Source of the DNA: Zhengitettix transpicula
Taxonomy: Eukaryota; Arthropoda; Insecta; Orthoptera; Tetrigidae
DNA: 64,000 nucleotides
Assembly (NCBI GenBank): GCA_037074705.1
Contig: JAYJMR010000067.1
Coordinates: forward strand, 78,094 to 142,093
Direction: 5' to 3'
The notes below the pieces were generated by a model. The model saw only the letters and a list, made by a program, of their open reading frames with translations. It ran no database searches and was not told where the DNA came from. The position numbers were made by a program, and so were the translations under genes. Position 1 is the first letter of the stretch; every line of letters starts with the position of its first letter. Of the stretch, positions 13,201 to 28,100 are shown one piece after another.

Positions 13201-14200
13201 GTTGGTGAAATTCCAAACTTGTCGTCGAAACGTCGAAATATTACGATATATTAATTAATATTAATGGATTAAGATTTTAGAAGTGCAGGTTTGAGTAATT
13301 TTTATAAAGAACGAGTCATTTATTATGAAATAAGACTTTGTTATTTGAAGATTCTTGGTTGGTGAAATTCCAAACTTGTCGTCGAAACGTCGAAATATTG
13401 GGATATATTAATTAATATTAATAGATTAAGATTTTAGAAGTGCAGGTTTGAGTAATTTTTATAAAGAACGAATCATTTATTATGAAATAAGACTTTGTTA
13501 TTTGAAGATTCTTGGTTGGTGAAATTCCAAACTTGTCGTCGAAACGTCGAAATATTACGATATATTAATTAATATTAATAGATTAAGATTTTAGAAGTGC
13601 TGGTTTGAGTAATTTTTATAAAGAACGAGTCATTTATTATGAAATAAGATTTTGTTATTTGAAGATTCTTGGTTGGTGAAATTCCAAACTTGTCGTCGAA
13701 ACGTCGAAATATTACGATATATTAATTAATATTAATGGATTAAGATTTTAGAAGTGCAGGTTTGAGTAATTTTTATAAAGAACGAGTCATTTATTATGAA
13801 ATAAGACTTTGATATTTGAAGATTCTTGGTTGGTGAAATTCCAAACTTATTGTCGAAACGTCGAAATATTACGATTTATTAATTAATATTAATGGATTAA
13901 GATTTTAGAAGTGCTGGATTGAGTAATTTTTATAAAGAACGAGTCATTTATTATGAAATAAGACTTTGTTATTTGAAGATTCTTGGTTGGTGAAATTCCA
14001 AACTTGTCGTCGAAACGTCGAAATATTACGATATTTTAATTAATATTAATGGATTAATTTTAGAAGTGCTGGTTTGAGTAATTTTTATAAAGAACGAGTC
14101 ATTTATTATGAAATAAGACTTTGTTATTTGAAGATTCTTGGTTGGTGAAATTCCAAACTTGTCGTCGAAACGTCGAAATATTACGATATATTAATTAATA
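10251..14200 (+). repeat. Mixed-variant satellite block
   Basis: From about 10.28 kb the AATAGATT class becomes frequent and alternates with consensus copies. Two dimers made of a GACTAATTTTTAAAAAG monomer followed by a TTTTGATA...CTGG monomer occur at about 10311/10419 and 11571/11674. A run of GAATCATTTATTATG copies spans about 11.9-12.4 kb. An ATTGGGATA copy lies near 13398. This is the transition from the uniform block to the strongly structured domain. No gene is seen. Confidence 0.8.
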
Positions 14201-14290
14201 TTAATAGATTAAAATTTTAGAAGTGCTGGTTTGACTAATTTTTAAAAAGAACGATCATTTATTATGAAATAAGACTTTGTTATTTGAAGA

Positions 14291-14425
14291 TTCTTGGTTG
14301 GTGAAATTCCAAACTTGTCGTCGAAACGTCGAAATATTACGATATATTAATAAATATTAATGGATTAAGATTTTAGAAGTGCAGGTTGAGTAATTTTTAT
14401 AAAGAACGAATCATTTAGTATGAAA
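14291..14425 (+). repeat. First copy of the TAATAAATATT / GAATCATTTAGTATG marker monomer
   Basis: This monomer combines TAATAAATATT (which breaks the 14-bp AT palindrome), GAATC for GAGTC, and TTTAGTATG for TTTATTATG. The combination is present at ten sites up to 43.46 kb and nowhere after. In most sites it follows a GACTAATTTTTAAAAAG monomer; at 23.1, 33.2 and 34.6 kb it is combined with ATTGGGATA instead. Because its changes are linked, the copies are very probably identical by descent, which makes it a good ruler for the higher-order structure. Confidence 0.75.
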
Positions 14426-17400
14426 TAAGACTTTGTTATTTGAAGATTCTTGGTTGGTGAAATTCCAAACTGTCGTCGAAACGTCGAAATATTACGATAT
14501 ATTAATTAATATTAATAGATTAAGATTTTAGAAGTGCAGGTTTGACTAATTTTTAAAAAGAACGAGTCATTTATTATGAAATAAGACTTTGTTATTTGAA
14601 GATTCTTGGTTGGTGAAATTCCAAACTTGTCGTCGAAAACGTCGAAATATTACGATATATTAATTAATATTAATAGATTAAGATTTTAGAAGTGCAGGTT
14701 TGACTAATTTTTAAAAAGAACGAGTCATTTATTATGCAATAAGACTTTGTTATTGGAAGATTCTTGGTTGGTGAAATTCCAAACTTGTCGTCGAAACGTC
14801 GAAATATTTTGATATATTAATTAATATTAATAGATTAAGATTTTAGAAGTGCAGGTTTGACTAATTTTTAAAAAGAACGAGTCATTTATTATGAAATAAG
14901 ACTTTGTTATTTGAAGATTCTTGGTTGGTGAAATTCCAAACTTTTCGTCGAAACGTCGAAATATTACGATATATTAATTAATATTAATGGATTAAGATTT
15001 TAGAAGTGCAGGTTTGAGTAATTTTTATAAAGAACGAGTCATTTATTAAGAAATAAGACTTTGTTATTTGAAGATTCTTGGTTGGTGAAATTCCAAACTT
15101 GTCGTCGAAACGTCGAAATATTACGATATAGTAATTAATATTAATGGATTAAGATTTTAGAAGTGCTGGTTTGAGTAATTTTTATAAAGAACGAGTCATT
15201 TATTATGAAATAAGACTTTGTTATTTGAAGATTCTTGGTTGGTGAAATTCCAAACTTGTCGTCGAAACGTCGAAATATTACGATATATTAATTAATATTA
15301 ATGGATTAAGATTTTAGAAGTGCTGGTTTGAGTAATTTTTATAAAGAACGAGTCATTTATTATGAAATAAGACTTTGTTATTTGAAGATTCTTGGTTGGT
15401 GAAATTCCAAACTTGTCGTCGAAACGTCGAAATATTACGATATATTAATTAATATTAATAGATTAAGATTTTAGAAGTGCAGGTTTGACTAATTTTTATA
15501 AAGAACGAGTCATTTATTATGAAATAAGACTTTGTTATTTGAAGATTCTTGGTTGGTGAAATTCCAAACTTGTCGTCGAAACGTCGAAATATTTTGATAT
15601 ATTAATTAATATTAATAGATTAAGATTTTAGAAGTGCTGGTTTGAGTAATTTTTATAAAGAACGAATCATTTATTATGAAATAAGACTTTGTTATTTGAA
15701 GATTCTTGGTTGGTGAAATTCCAAACTTGTCGTCGAAACGTCGAAATATTTTGATATATTAATTAATATTAATAGATTAAGATTTTAGAAGTGCTGGTTT
15801 GAGTAATTTTTATAAAGAACGAGTCATTTATTATGAAATAAGACTTTGTTATTTGAAGATTCTTGGTTGGTGAAATTCCAAACTTGTCGTCGAAACGTCG
15901 AAATATTATGATATATTAATTAATATTAATAGATTAAGATTTTAGAAGTGCTGGTTTGAGTAATTTTTATAAAGAACGAGTCATTTATTATGAAATAAGA
16001 CTTTGTTATTTAAAGATTCTTGGTTGATGAAATTCCAAACTTGTCGTCGAAACGTCGAAATATTTTGATATATTAATTAATATTAATAGATTAAGATTTT
16101 AGAAGTGCTGGTTTGAGTAATTTTTATGAAGAACGAATCATTTATTATGAAATAAGACTTTGTTATTTGAAGATTCTTGGTTGGTGAAATTCCAAACTTG
16201 TCGTCGAAACGTCGAAATATTACGATATATTAATTAATATTAATGGATTAAGATTTTAGAAGTGCAGGTTTGAGTAATTTTTATAAAGAACGAGTCATTT
16301 ATTATGAAATAAGACTTTGTTATTTGAAGATTCTTGGTTGGTGAAATTCCAAACTTGTCGTCGAAACGTCGAAATATTACGATATATTAATTAATATTAA
16401 TGGATTAAGATTTTAGAAGTGCAGGTTTGAGTAATTTTTATAAAGAACGAGTCATTTATTATGAAATAAGACTTTGTTATTTGAAGATTCTTGGTTGGTG
16501 AAATTCCAAACTTGTCGTCGAAACGTCGAAATATTACGATATATTAATTAATATTAATAGATTAAGATTTTAGAAGTGCAGGTTTGACTAATTTTTATAA
16601 AGAACGAGTCATTTATTATGAAATAAGACTTTGTTATTTGAAGATTCTTGGTTGGTGAAATTCCAAACTTGTCGTCGAAACGTCGAAATATTTTGATATA
16701 TTAATTAATATTAATAGATTAAGATTTTAGAAGTGCTGGTTTGAGTAATTTTTATAAAGAACGAATCATTTATTATGAAAAAAACTTTGTTATTTGAAGA
16801 TTCTTGGTTGGTGAAATTCCAAACTTGTCGTCGAAACGTCGAAATATTACGATATATTAATTAATATTCATGGATTAAGATTTTAGAAGTGCAGGTTTGA
16901 GTAATTTTTATAAAGAACGAGTCATTTATTATGAAATAAGACTTTGTTATTTGAAGATTCTTGGTTGGTGAAATTCCAAACTTGTCGTCGAAACGTCGAA
17001 ATATTACGATATATTAATTAATATTAATGGATTATGATTTTAGAAGTGCAGGTTTGAGTAATTTTTATAAAGAACGAGTCATTTATTATGAAATAAGACT
17101 TTGTTATTTGAAGATTCTTGGTTGGTGAAATTCCAAACTTGTCGTCGAAACGTCGAAATATTACGATATATTAATTAATATTAATAGATTAAGATTTTAG
17201 AAGTGCATGTTTGACTAATTTTTAAAAAGAACGAGTCATTTAATATGAAATAAGCCTTTGTTATTTGAAGATTCTTGGTTGGTGAAATTCCAAACTTGTC
17301 GTCGAAACGTCGAAATATTACGATATATTAATAAATATTAATGGATTAAGATTTTAGAAGTGCAGGTTTGAGTAATTTTTATAAAGAACGAATCATTTAG

Positions 17401-17699
17401 TATGAAATAAGACTTTGTTATTTGAAGATTCTTGGTTGGTGAAATTCCAAACTTGTCGTCGAAACGTCGAAATATTACGATATATTAATTAATATTAATA
17501 GATTAAGATTTTAGAAGTGCAGGTTTGACTAATTTTTAAAAAGAACGAGTCATTTATTATGAAATAAGACTTTGTTATTTGAAGATTCTTGGTTGGTGAA
17601 ATTCCAAACTTGTCGTCGAAACGTCGAAATATTCCGATATATTAATTAATATTAATAGATTAAGATTTTAGAAGTGCAGGTTTGACTAATTTTTAAAAA

Positions 17700-18500
17700 G
17701 AACGAGTCATTTATTATGAAATAAGACTTTGTTATTTGAAGATTCTTGGTTGGTGAAATTCCAAACTTGTCGTCGAAACGTCGAAATATTATGATATATT
17801 AATTAATATTAATAGATTAAGATTTTAGAAGTGCTGGTTTGAGTAATTTTTATAAAGAACGAGTCATTTATTATGAAATAAGACTTTGTTATTTGAAGAT
17901 TCTTGGTTGGTGAAATTCCAAACTTGTCGTCGAAACGTCGAAATATTTTGATATATTAATTAATATTAATAGATTAAGATTTTAGAAGTGCTGGTTTGAG
18001 TAATTTTTATAAAGAACGAATCATTTATTATGAAATAAGACTTTGTTATTTGAAGATTCTTGGTTGGTGAAATTCCAAACTTGTCGTCGAAACGTCGAAA
18101 TATTACGATATATTAATTAATATTAATGGATTAAGATTTTAGAAGTGCAGGTTTGTGTAATTTTTATAAAGAACGAGTCATTTATTATGAAATAAGACTT
18201 TGTTATTTGAAGATTCTTGGTTGGTGAAATTCCAAACTTGTCGTCGAAACGTCGAAATATTACGATATATTAATTAATATTAATGGGTTAAGATTTTAGA
18301 AGTGCAGGTTTGAGTAATTTTTATAAAGAACGAGTCATTTATTATGAAATAAGACTTTGTTATTTGAAGATTCTTGGTTGGTGAAATTCCAAACTTGTCG
18401 TCGAAACGTCGAAATATTACGATATATTAATTAATATTAATAGATTAAGATTTTAGAAGTGCAGGTTTGACTAATTTTTATAAAAGAACGAGTCATTTAT
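17700..18500 (+). repeat. Five-to-six-monomer insertion copied from 19430-20225
   Basis: The monomers that are extra in the left copy of the large duplication match a stretch 1727 bp (11 monomers) downstream. Shared markers are ATTATG at 17788/19515, ATTTTG at 17945/19672, GAATC in the TTTTGATA copy, and TGTGTAAT at 18154/19881. ATTCCG then occurs at both 17631 and 18574, six monomers apart. The insertion therefore seems to be a local duplication that came after, or is independent of, the large one. Confidence 0.75.
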
Positions 18501-20829
18501 TATGAAATAAGACTTTGTTATTTGAAGATTCTTGGTTGGTGAAATTCCAAACTTGTCGTCGAAACGTCGAAATATTCCGATATATTAATTAATATTAATA
18601 GATTAAGATTTTAGAAGTGCAGGTTTGACTAATTTTTAAAAAGAACGAGTCATTTATTATGAAATAAGACTTTGTTATTTGAAGATTCTTGGTTGGTGAA
18701 ATTCCAAACTTGTCGTCGAAACGTCGAAATATTTTGATATATTAATTAATATTAATAGATTAAGATTTTAGAAGTGCAGGTTTGACTAATTTTTAAAAGA
18801 TCGAGTCATTTATTATGAAATAAGACTTTGTTATTTGAAGATTCTTGGTTGGTGAAATTCCAAACTTGTCGTCGAAACGTCGAAATATTACGATATATTA
18901 ATTAATATTAATGGATTAAGATTTTAGAAGTGCAGGTTTGAGTAATTTTTATAAAGAACGAGTCATTTATTATGAAATAAGACTTTGTTATTTCAAGATT
19001 CTTGGTTGGTGAAATTCCAAACTTGTCGTCGAAACGTCGAAATATTACGATATATTAATTAATATTAATGGATTAAGATTTTAGAAGTGCTGGTTTGAGT
19101 AATTTTTATAAAGAACGAGTCATTTATTATGAAATAAGACTTTGTTATTTGAAGATTCTTGGTTGGTGAAATTCCAAACTTTTCGTCGAAACGTCGAAAT
19201 ATTACGATATATTAATTAATATTAATGGATTAAGATTTTAGAAGTGCAGGTTTGAGTAATTTTTATAAAGAACGAGTCATTTATTATGAAATAAGACTTT
19301 GTTATTTGAAGATTCTTGGTTGGTGAAATTCCAAACTTGTCGTCGAAACGTCGAAATATTTTGATATATTAATTAATATTAATAGATTAAGATTTTAGAA
19401 GTGCTGGTTTGAGTAATTTTTATAAAGAACGAGTCATTTATTATGAAATAAGACTTTGTTATTTGAAGATTCTTGATTGGTGAAATTCCAAACTTGTCGT
19501 CGAAACGTCGAAATATTATGATATATTAATTAATATTAATAGATTAAGATTTTAGAAGTGCTGGTTTGAGTAATTTTTATAAAGAACGAGTCATTTATTA
19601 TGAAATAAGACTTTGTTATTTGAAGATTCTTGGTTGGTGAAATTCCAAACTTGTCGTCGAAACGTCGAAATATTTTGATATATTAATTAATATTAATAGA
19701 TTAAGATTTTAGAAGTGCTGGTTTGAGTAATTTTTATAAAGAACGAATCATTTATTATGAAATAAGACTTTGTTATTTGAAGATTCTTGGTTGGTGAAAT
19801 TCCAAACTTGTCGTCGAAACGTCGAAATATTACGATATATTAATTAATATTAATGGATTAAGATTTTAGAAGTGCAGGTTTGTGTAATTTTTATAAAGAA
19901 CGAGTCATTTATTATGAAATAAGACTTTGTTATTTGAAGATTCTTGGTTGGTGAAATTCCAAACTTGTCGTCGAAACGTCGAAATATTACGATATATTAA
20001 TTAATATTAATGGATTAAGATTTTAGAAGTGCAGGTTTGAGTAATTTTTATAAAGAACGAGTCATTTATTATGAAATAAGACTTTGTTATTTGAAGATTC
20101 TTGGTTGGTGAAATTCCAAACTTGTCGTCGAAACGTCGAAATATTACGATATATTAATTAATATTAATAGATTAAGATTTTAGAAGTGCAGGTTTGACTA
20201 ATTTTTAAAAAGAACGAGTCATTTATTATGAAATAAGACTTTGTTATTTGAAGATTCTTGGTTGGTGAAATTCCAAACTTGTCGTCGAAACGTCGAAATA
20301 TTACGATATATTAATAAATATTAATGGATTAAGATTTTAGAAGTGCAGGTTTGAGTAATTTTTATAAAGAACGAATCATTTAGTATGAAATAAGACTTTG
20401 TTATTTGAAGATTCTTGGTTGGTGAAATTCCAAACTTGTCGTCGAAACGTCGAAATATTTTGATACATTAATTAATATTAATGGATTAAGATTTTAGAAG
20501 TGCTGGTTTGAGTAATTTTTATAAAGAACGAGTCATTTATTATGAAATAAAACTTTGTTATTTGAAGATTCTTGATTGGTGAAATTCCAAACTTGTCGTC
20601 GAAACGTCGAAATATTACGATATATTAATTAATATTATTGGATTAAGATTTTAGAAGTGCAGGTTTGAGTAATTTTTATAAAGAACGAGTCATTTATTAT
20701 GAAATAAGACTTTGTTATTTGAAGATTCTTGGTTGGTGAAATTCCAAACTTGTCGTCGAAACGTCGAAATATTTTGATATATTAATTAATATTAATAGAT
20801 TAAGATTTTAGAAGTGCTGGTTTGAGTAA

Positions 20830-22490
20830 TTTTTATAAAGAACGAGTCATTTATTATGAAATAAGACTTTGTTATTTGAAGATTCTTGGTTGGTGAAATT
20901 CCAAACTTGTCGTCGAAACGTCGAAATATTATGATATATTAATTAATATTAATAGATTAAGATTTTAGAAGTGCTGGTTTGAGTAATTTTTATAAAGAAC
21001 GAGTCATTTATTATGAAATAAGACTTTGTTATTTGAAGATTCTTGGTTGGTGAAATTCCAAACTTGTCGTCGAAACGTCGAAATATTTTGATATATTAAT
21101 TATCTTAATAGATTAAGATTTTAGAAGTGCTGGTTTGAGTAATTTTTATAAAGAACGAGTCATTTATTATGAAATAAGACTTTGTTATTTGAAGATTCTT
21201 GGTTGGTGAAATTCCAAACTTGTCGTCGAAACGTCGAAATATTATGATATATTAATTAATATTAATAGATTAAGATTTTAGAAGTGCTGGTTTGAGTAAT
21301 TTTTATAAAGAACGAATCATTTATTATGAAATAAGACTTTGTTATTTGAAGATTCTTGGTTGGTGAAATTCCAAACATGTCGTCGAAACGTCGAAATATT
21401 ATGATATATTAATTAGTATTAATAGATTAAGATTTTAGAAGTGCAGGTTTGAGTAATTTTTATAAAGAACGAGTCATTTATTATGAAATAAGACTTTGTT
21501 ATTTGAAGATTCTTGGTTGGTGAAATTCCAAACTTGTCGTCGAAACGTCGAAATATTACGATATATTAATTAATATTAATGGATTAAGATTTTAGAAGTG
21601 CAGGTTTGAGTAATTTTTATAAAGAACGAGTCATTTATTATGAAATAAGACTTTGTTATTTGAAGATACTTGGTTGGTGAAATTCCAAACTTGTCGTCGA
21701 AACGTCGAAATATTACGATATATTAATTAATATTAATGGATTAAGATTTTAGAAGTGCAGGTTTGAGTAATTTTTATAAAGAACGAGTCATTTATTATGA
21801 AATAAGACTTTGTTATTTGAAGATTCTTGGTTGGTGAAATTCCAAACTTGTCGTCGAAACGTCGAAATATTACGATATATTAATTAATATTAATGGATTA
21901 AGATTTTAGAAGTGCAGGTTTGAGTAATTTTTATAAAGAACGAGTCATTTATTATGAAATAAGACTTTGTTATTTGAAGATTCTTTGTTTGTGAAATTCC
22001 AAACTTGTCGTCGAAACGTCGAAATATTATGATATATTAATTAGTATTAATAGATTAAGATTTTAGAAGTGCTGGTTTGAGTAATTTTTATAAAGAACGA
22101 GTCATTTATTATGAAATAAGACTTTGTTATTTGAAGATTCTTGGTTGGTGAAATTCCAAACTTGTCGTCGAAACGTCGAAATATTACAATATATTAATTA
22201 ATATTAATGGATTAAGATTTTAGAAGTGCAGGTTTGAGTAATTTTTATAAAGAACGAGTCATTTATTATGAAATAAGACTTTGTTATTTGAAGATTCTTG
22301 GTTGGTGAAATTCCAAACTTGTCGTCGAAACGTCGAAATATTACGATATATTAATTAATATTAATGGATTAAGATTTTAGAAGTGCAGGTTTGAGTAATT
22401 TTTATAAAGAACGAGTCATTTATTATGAAATAAGACTTTGTTATTTGAAGATTCTTGGTTGGTGAAATTCCAAACTTGTCGTCGAAACGT
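20830..22490 (+). repeat. 17-monomer-offset duplication, left copy (partner about 23500-25155)
   Basis: Order and markers repeat at an offset of 2667-2668 bp (17 monomers): ATTATG at 20928/23596, the shortened TATCTTAATAG palindrome variant at 21101/23769, CATGTCG near 21376/24044, and TTCTTTGTTTG at 21981/24648, followed by an ATTACAATA copy in each. The match ends where the left side goes on to ATTGGGATA (22497) and the right side to ATTACGATA. The right copy has its own private changes, for example GAGTTATTTATT near 24140 and GAATAATTTATT near 24608. Confidence 0.8.
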
Positions 22491-23499
22491 CGAAATATTG
22501 GGATATATTAATTAATATTAATAGATTAAGATTTTAGAAGTGCAGGTTTGAGTAATTTTTATAAAGAACGAATCATTTATTATGAAATAAGACTTTGTTA
22601 TTTGAAGATTCTTGGTTGGTGAAATTCCAAACTTGTCGTCGAAACGTCGAAATATTACGATATATTAATTAATATTAATGGATTAAGATTTTAGAAGTGC
22701 TGGTTTGAGTAATTTTTATAAAGAACGAGTCATTTATTATGAAATAAGACTTTGTTATTTGAAGATTCTTGGTTGGTGAAATTCCAAACTTGTCGTCGAA
22801 ACGTCGAAATATTACGATATATTAATTAATATTTATGGATTAAGATTTTAGAAGTGCAGGTTTGAGTAATTTTTATAAAGAACGAGTCATTTATTATGAA
22901 ATAAGACTTTGTTATTTGAAGATTCTTGGTTGGTGAAATTCCAAACTTGTCGTCGAAACGTCTAAATATTACGATATATTAATTAATATTAATGGATTAA
23001 GATTTTAGAAGTGCAGGTTTGAGTAATTTTTATAAAGAACGAGTCATTTATTATGAAATAAGACTTTGTTATTTGAAGATTCTTGGTTGGTGAAATTCCA
23101 AACTTGTCGTCGAAACGTCGAAATATTGGGATATATTAATAAATATTAATGGATTAAGATTTTAGAAGTGCAGGTTTGAGTAATTTTTATAAAGAACGAA
23201 TCATTTAGTATGAAATAAGACTTTGTTATTTGAAGATTCTTGGTTGGTGAAATTCCAAACTTGTCGTCGAAACGTCGAAATATTACGATATATTAATTAA
23301 TATTAATAGATTAAGATTTTAGAAGTGCAGGTTTGACTAATTTTTAAAAAGAACGAGTCATTTATTATGAAATAAGACTTTGTTATTTGAAGATTCTTGG
23401 TTGGTGAAATTCCAAACTTGTCGTCGAAACGTCGAAATATTACGATATATTAATTAATATTAATAGATTAAGATTTTAGAAGTGCTGGTTTGAGTAATT

Positions 23500-25155
23500 T
23501 TTATAAAGAACGAGTCATTTATTATGAAATAAGACTTTGTTATTTGAAGATTCTTGGTTGGTGAAATTCCAAACTTGTCGTCGAAACGTCGAAATATTAT
23601 GATATATTAATTAATATTAATAGATTAAGATTTTAGAAGTGCTGGTTTGAGTAATTTTTATAAAGAACGAGTCATTTATTATGAAATAAGACTTTGTTAT
23701 TTGAAGATTCTTGGTTGGTGAAATTCCAAACTTGTCGTCGAAACGTCGAAATATTTTGATATATTAATTATCTTAATAGATTAAGATTTTAGAAGTGCTG
23801 GTTTGAGTAATTTTTATAAAGAACGAGTCATTTATTATGAAATAAGACTTTGTTATTTGAAGATTCTTGGTTGGTGAAATTCCAAACTTGTCGTCGAAAC
23901 GTCGAAATATTATGATATATTAATTAATATTAATAGATTAAGATTTTAGAAGTGCTGGTTTGAGTAATTTTTATAAAGAACGAATCATTTATTATGAAAT
24001 AAGACTTTGTTATTTGAAGATTCTTGGTTGGTGAAATTCCAAACATGTCGTCGAAACGTCGAAATATTATGATATATTAATTAGTATTAATAGATTAAGA
24101 TTTTAGAAGTGCAGGTTTGAGTAATTTTTATAAAGAACGAGTTATTTATTATGAAATAAGACTTTGTTATTTGAAGATTCTTGGTTGGTGAAATCCAAAC
24201 TTGTCGTCGAAACGTCGAAATATTACGATATATTAATTAATATTAATGGATTAAGATTTTAGAAGTGCAGGTTTGAGTAATTTTTATAAAGAACGAGTCA
24301 TTTATTATGAAATAAGACTTTGTTATTTGAAGATTCTTGGTTGGTGAAATTCCAAACTTGTCGTCGAAACGTCGAAATATTACGATATATTAATTAATAT
24401 TAATGGATTAAGATTTTAGAAGTGCAGGTTTGAGTAATTTTTATAAAGAACGAGTCATTTATTATGAAATAAGACTTTGTTATTTGAAGATTCTTGGTTG
24501 GTGAAATTCCAAACTTGTCGTCGAAACGTCGAAATATTACGATATATTAATTAATATTAATGGATTAAGATTTTAGAAGTGCAGGTTTGAGTAATTTTTA
24601 TAAAGAACGAATAATTTATTATGAAATAAGACTTTGTTATTTGAAGATTCTTTGTTTGTGAAATTCCAAACTTGTCGTCGAAACGTCGAAATATTATGAT
24701 ATATTAATTAGTATTAATAGATTAAGATTTTAGAAGTGCTGGTTTGAGTAATTTTTATAAAGAACGAGTCATTTATTATGAAATAAGACTTTGTTATTTG
24801 AAGATTCTTGGTTGGTGAAATTCCAAACTTGTCGTCGAAACGTCGAAATATTACAATATATTAATTAATATTAATGGATTAAGATTTTAGAAGTGCAGGT
24901 TTGAGTAATTTTTATAAAGAACGAGTCATTTATTATGAAATAAGACTTTGTTATTTGAAGATTCTTGGTTGGTGAAATTCCAAACTTGTCGTCGAAACGT
25001 CGAAATATTACGATATATTAATTAATATTAATGGATTAAGATTTTAGAAGTGCAGGTTTGAGTAATTTTTATAAAGAACGAGTCATTTATTATGAAATAA
25101 GACTTTGTTATTTGAAGATTCTTGGTTGGTGAAATTCCAAACTTGTCGTCGAAAC
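23500..25155 (+). repeat. 17-monomer-offset duplication, right copy (partner about 20830-22490)
   Basis: This copy carries the same string of variants as 20830-22490: ATTATG, TATCTTAATAG, GAATC, CATGTCG, TAATTAGTATT, TTCTTTGTTTG, ATTACAATA. It sits directly before the right copy of the large 8.5-kb duplication. The 20.8-22.5 kb block therefore exists three times in this part of the array (here, at 20.8-22.5 kb, and at about 29.3-31.0 kb). Confidence 0.8.
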
Positions 25156-25179
25156 GTCGAAATATTACGATATATTAAT

Positions 25180-28100
25180 TAATATTAATAGATTAAGATT
25201 TTAGAAGTGCAGGTTTGACTAATTTTTATAAAGAACGAGTCATTTATTATGAAATAAGACTTTGTTATTTCAAGATTCTTGGTTGGTGAAATTCCAAACT
25301 TGTCGTCGAAACGTCGAAATATTTTGATATATTAATTAATATTAATAGATTAAGATTTTAGAAGTGCTGGTTTGAGTAATTTTTATAAAGAACGAATCAT
25401 TTATTATGAAATAAGACTTTGTTATTTGAAGATTCTTGGTTGGTGAAATTCCAAACTTGTCGTCGAAACGTCGAAATATTACGATATATTAATTAATATT
25501 CATGGATTAAGATTTTAGAAGTGCAGGTTTGAGTAATTTTTATAAAGAACGAGTCATTTATTATGAAATAAGACTTTGTTATTTGAAGATTCTTGGTTGG
25601 TGAAATTCCAAACTTGTCGTCGAAACGTCGAAATATTACGATATATTAATTAATATTAATGGATTAAGATTTTAGAAGTGCAGGTTTGAGTAATTTTTAT
25701 AAAGAACGAGTCATTTATTATGAAATAAGACTTTGTTATTTGAAGATTCTTGGTTGGTGAAATTCCAAACTTGTCGTCGAAACGTCGAAATATTACGATA
25801 TATTAATTAATATTAATAGATTAAGATTTTAGAAGTGCAGGTTTGACTAATTTTTAAAAAGAACGAGTCATTTAATATGAAATAAGACTTTGTTATTTGA
25901 AGATTCTTGGTTGGTGAAATTCCAAACTTGTCGTCGAAACGTCGAAATATTACGATATATTAATAAATATTAATGGATTAAGATTTTAGAAGTGCAGGTT
26001 TGAGTAATTTTTATAAAGAACGAATCATTTAGTATGAAATAAGACTTTGTTATTTGAAGATTCTTGGTTGGTGAAATTCCAAACTTGTCGTCGAAACGTC
26101 GAAATATTACGATATATTAATTAATATTAATAGATTAAGATTTTAGAAGTGCAGGTTTGACTAATTTTTAAAAAGAACGAGTCATTTATTATGAAATAAG
26201 ACTTTGTTATTTGAAGATTCTTGGTTGGTGAAATTCCAAACTTGTCGTCGAAACGTCGAAATATTCCGATATATTAATTAATATTAATAGATTAAGATTT
26301 TAGAAGTGCAGGTTTGACTAATTTTTAAAAAGAACGAGTCATTTATTATGAAATAAGACTTTGTTATTTGAAGATTCTTGGTTGGTGAAATTCCAAACTT
26401 GTCGTCGAAACGTCGAAATATTTTGATATATTAATTAATATTAATAGATTAAGATTTTAGAAGTGCAGGTTTGACTAATTTTTAAAAAGATCGAGTCATT
26501 TATTATGAAATAAGACTTTGTTATTTGAAGATTCTTGGTTGGTGAAATTCCAAACTTGTCGTCGAAACGTCGAAATATTACGATATATTAATTAATATTA
26601 ATGGATTAAGATTTTAGAAGTGCAGGTTTGAGTAATTTTTATAAAGAACGAGTCATTTATTATGAAATAAGACTTTGTTATTTCAAGATTCTTGGTTGGT
26701 GAAATTCCAAACTTGTCGTCGAAACGTCGAAATATTACGATATATTAATTAATATTAATGGATTAAGATTTTAGAAGTGCTGGTTTGAGTAATTTTTATA
26801 AAGAACGAGTCATTTATTATGAAATAAGACTTTGTTATTTGAAGATTCTTGGTTGGTGAAATTCCAAACTTTTCGTCGAAACGTCGAAATATTACGATAT
26901 ATTAATTAATATTAATGGATTAAGATTTTAGAAGTGCAGGTTTGAGTAATTTTTATAAAGAACGAGTCATTTATTATGAAATAAGACTTTGTTATTTGAA
27001 GATTCTTGGTTGGTGAAATTCCAAACTTGTCGTCGAAACGTCGAAATATTTTGATATATTAATTAATATTAATAGATTAAGATTTTAGAAGTGCTGGTTT
27101 GAGTAATTTTTATAAAGAACGAGTCATTTATTATGAAATAAGACTTTGTTATTTGAAGATTCTTGGTTGGTGAAATTCCAAACTTGTCGTCGAAACGTCG
27201 AAATATTATGATATATTAATTAATATTAATAGATTAAGATTTTAGAAGTGCTGGTTTGAGTAATTTTTATAAAGAACGAGTCATTTATTATGAAATAAGA
27301 CTTTGTTATTTGAAGATTCTTGGTTGGTGAAATTCCAAACTTGTCGTCGAAACGTCGAAATATTTTGATATATTAATTAATATTAATAGATTAAGATTTT
27401 AGAAGTGCTGGTTTGAGTAATTTTTATAAAGAACGAATCATTTATTATGAAATAAGACTTTGTTATTTGAAGATTCTTGGTTGGTGAAATTCCAAACTTG
27501 TCGTCGAAACGTCGAAATATTACGATATATTAATTAATATTAATGGATTAAGATTTTAGAAGTGCAGGTTTGTGTAATTTTTATAAAGAACGAGTCATTT
27601 ATTATGAAATAAGACTTTGTTATTTGAAGATTCTTGGTTGGTGAAATTCCAAACTTGTCGTCGAAACGTCGAAATATTACGATATATTAATAATTATTAA
27701 TGGATTAAGATTTTAGAAGTGCAGGTTTGAGTAATTTTTATAAAGAACGAGTCATTTATTATGAAATAAGACTTTGTTATTTGAAGATTCTTGGTTGGTG
27801 AAATTCCAAACTTGTCGTCGAAACGTCGAAATATTACGATATATTAATTAATATTAATAGATTAAGATTTTAGAAGTGCAGGTTTGACTAATTTTTAAAA
27901 AGAACGAGTCATTTATTATGAAATAAGACTTTGTTATTTGAAGATTCTTGGTTGGTGAAATTCCAAACTTGTCGTCGAAACGTCGAAATATTACGATATA
28001 TTAATAAATATTAATGGATTAAGATTTTAGAAGTGCAGGTTTGAGTAATTTTTATAAAGAACGAATCATTTAGTATGAAATAAGACTTTGTTATTTGAAG

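Larger units (their letters stand above)
16550..22880 (+). repeat. Large segmental duplication, left copy (partner 25180-31355)
   Basis: Diagnostic changes recur in the same order about 8.5 kb downstream. Section A (about 16550-17680) pairs with about 25180-26312 at offset 8632 (TTAATATTCATGG at 16869/25501, TTTAATATG at 17241/25873, ATTCCG at 17631/26263). Section B (about 18520-20470) pairs with 26210-28160 at offset 7690 (TTTCAAG 18991/26681, CTTTTCG 19179/26869, TGTGTAAT 19881/27571, TGATACATTA 20461/28151). Section C (about 20490-22880) pairs with 28965-31355 at offset 8475 (AACTTTG 20551/29026, TATCTTAATAG 21101/29576, TTCTTTG 21981/30456, ATTTATGG 22831/31306). The offset changes equal six extra monomers in this copy (about 17.7-18.5 kb) and five extra in the partner (about 28.16-28.96 kb). 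Confidence 0.85.
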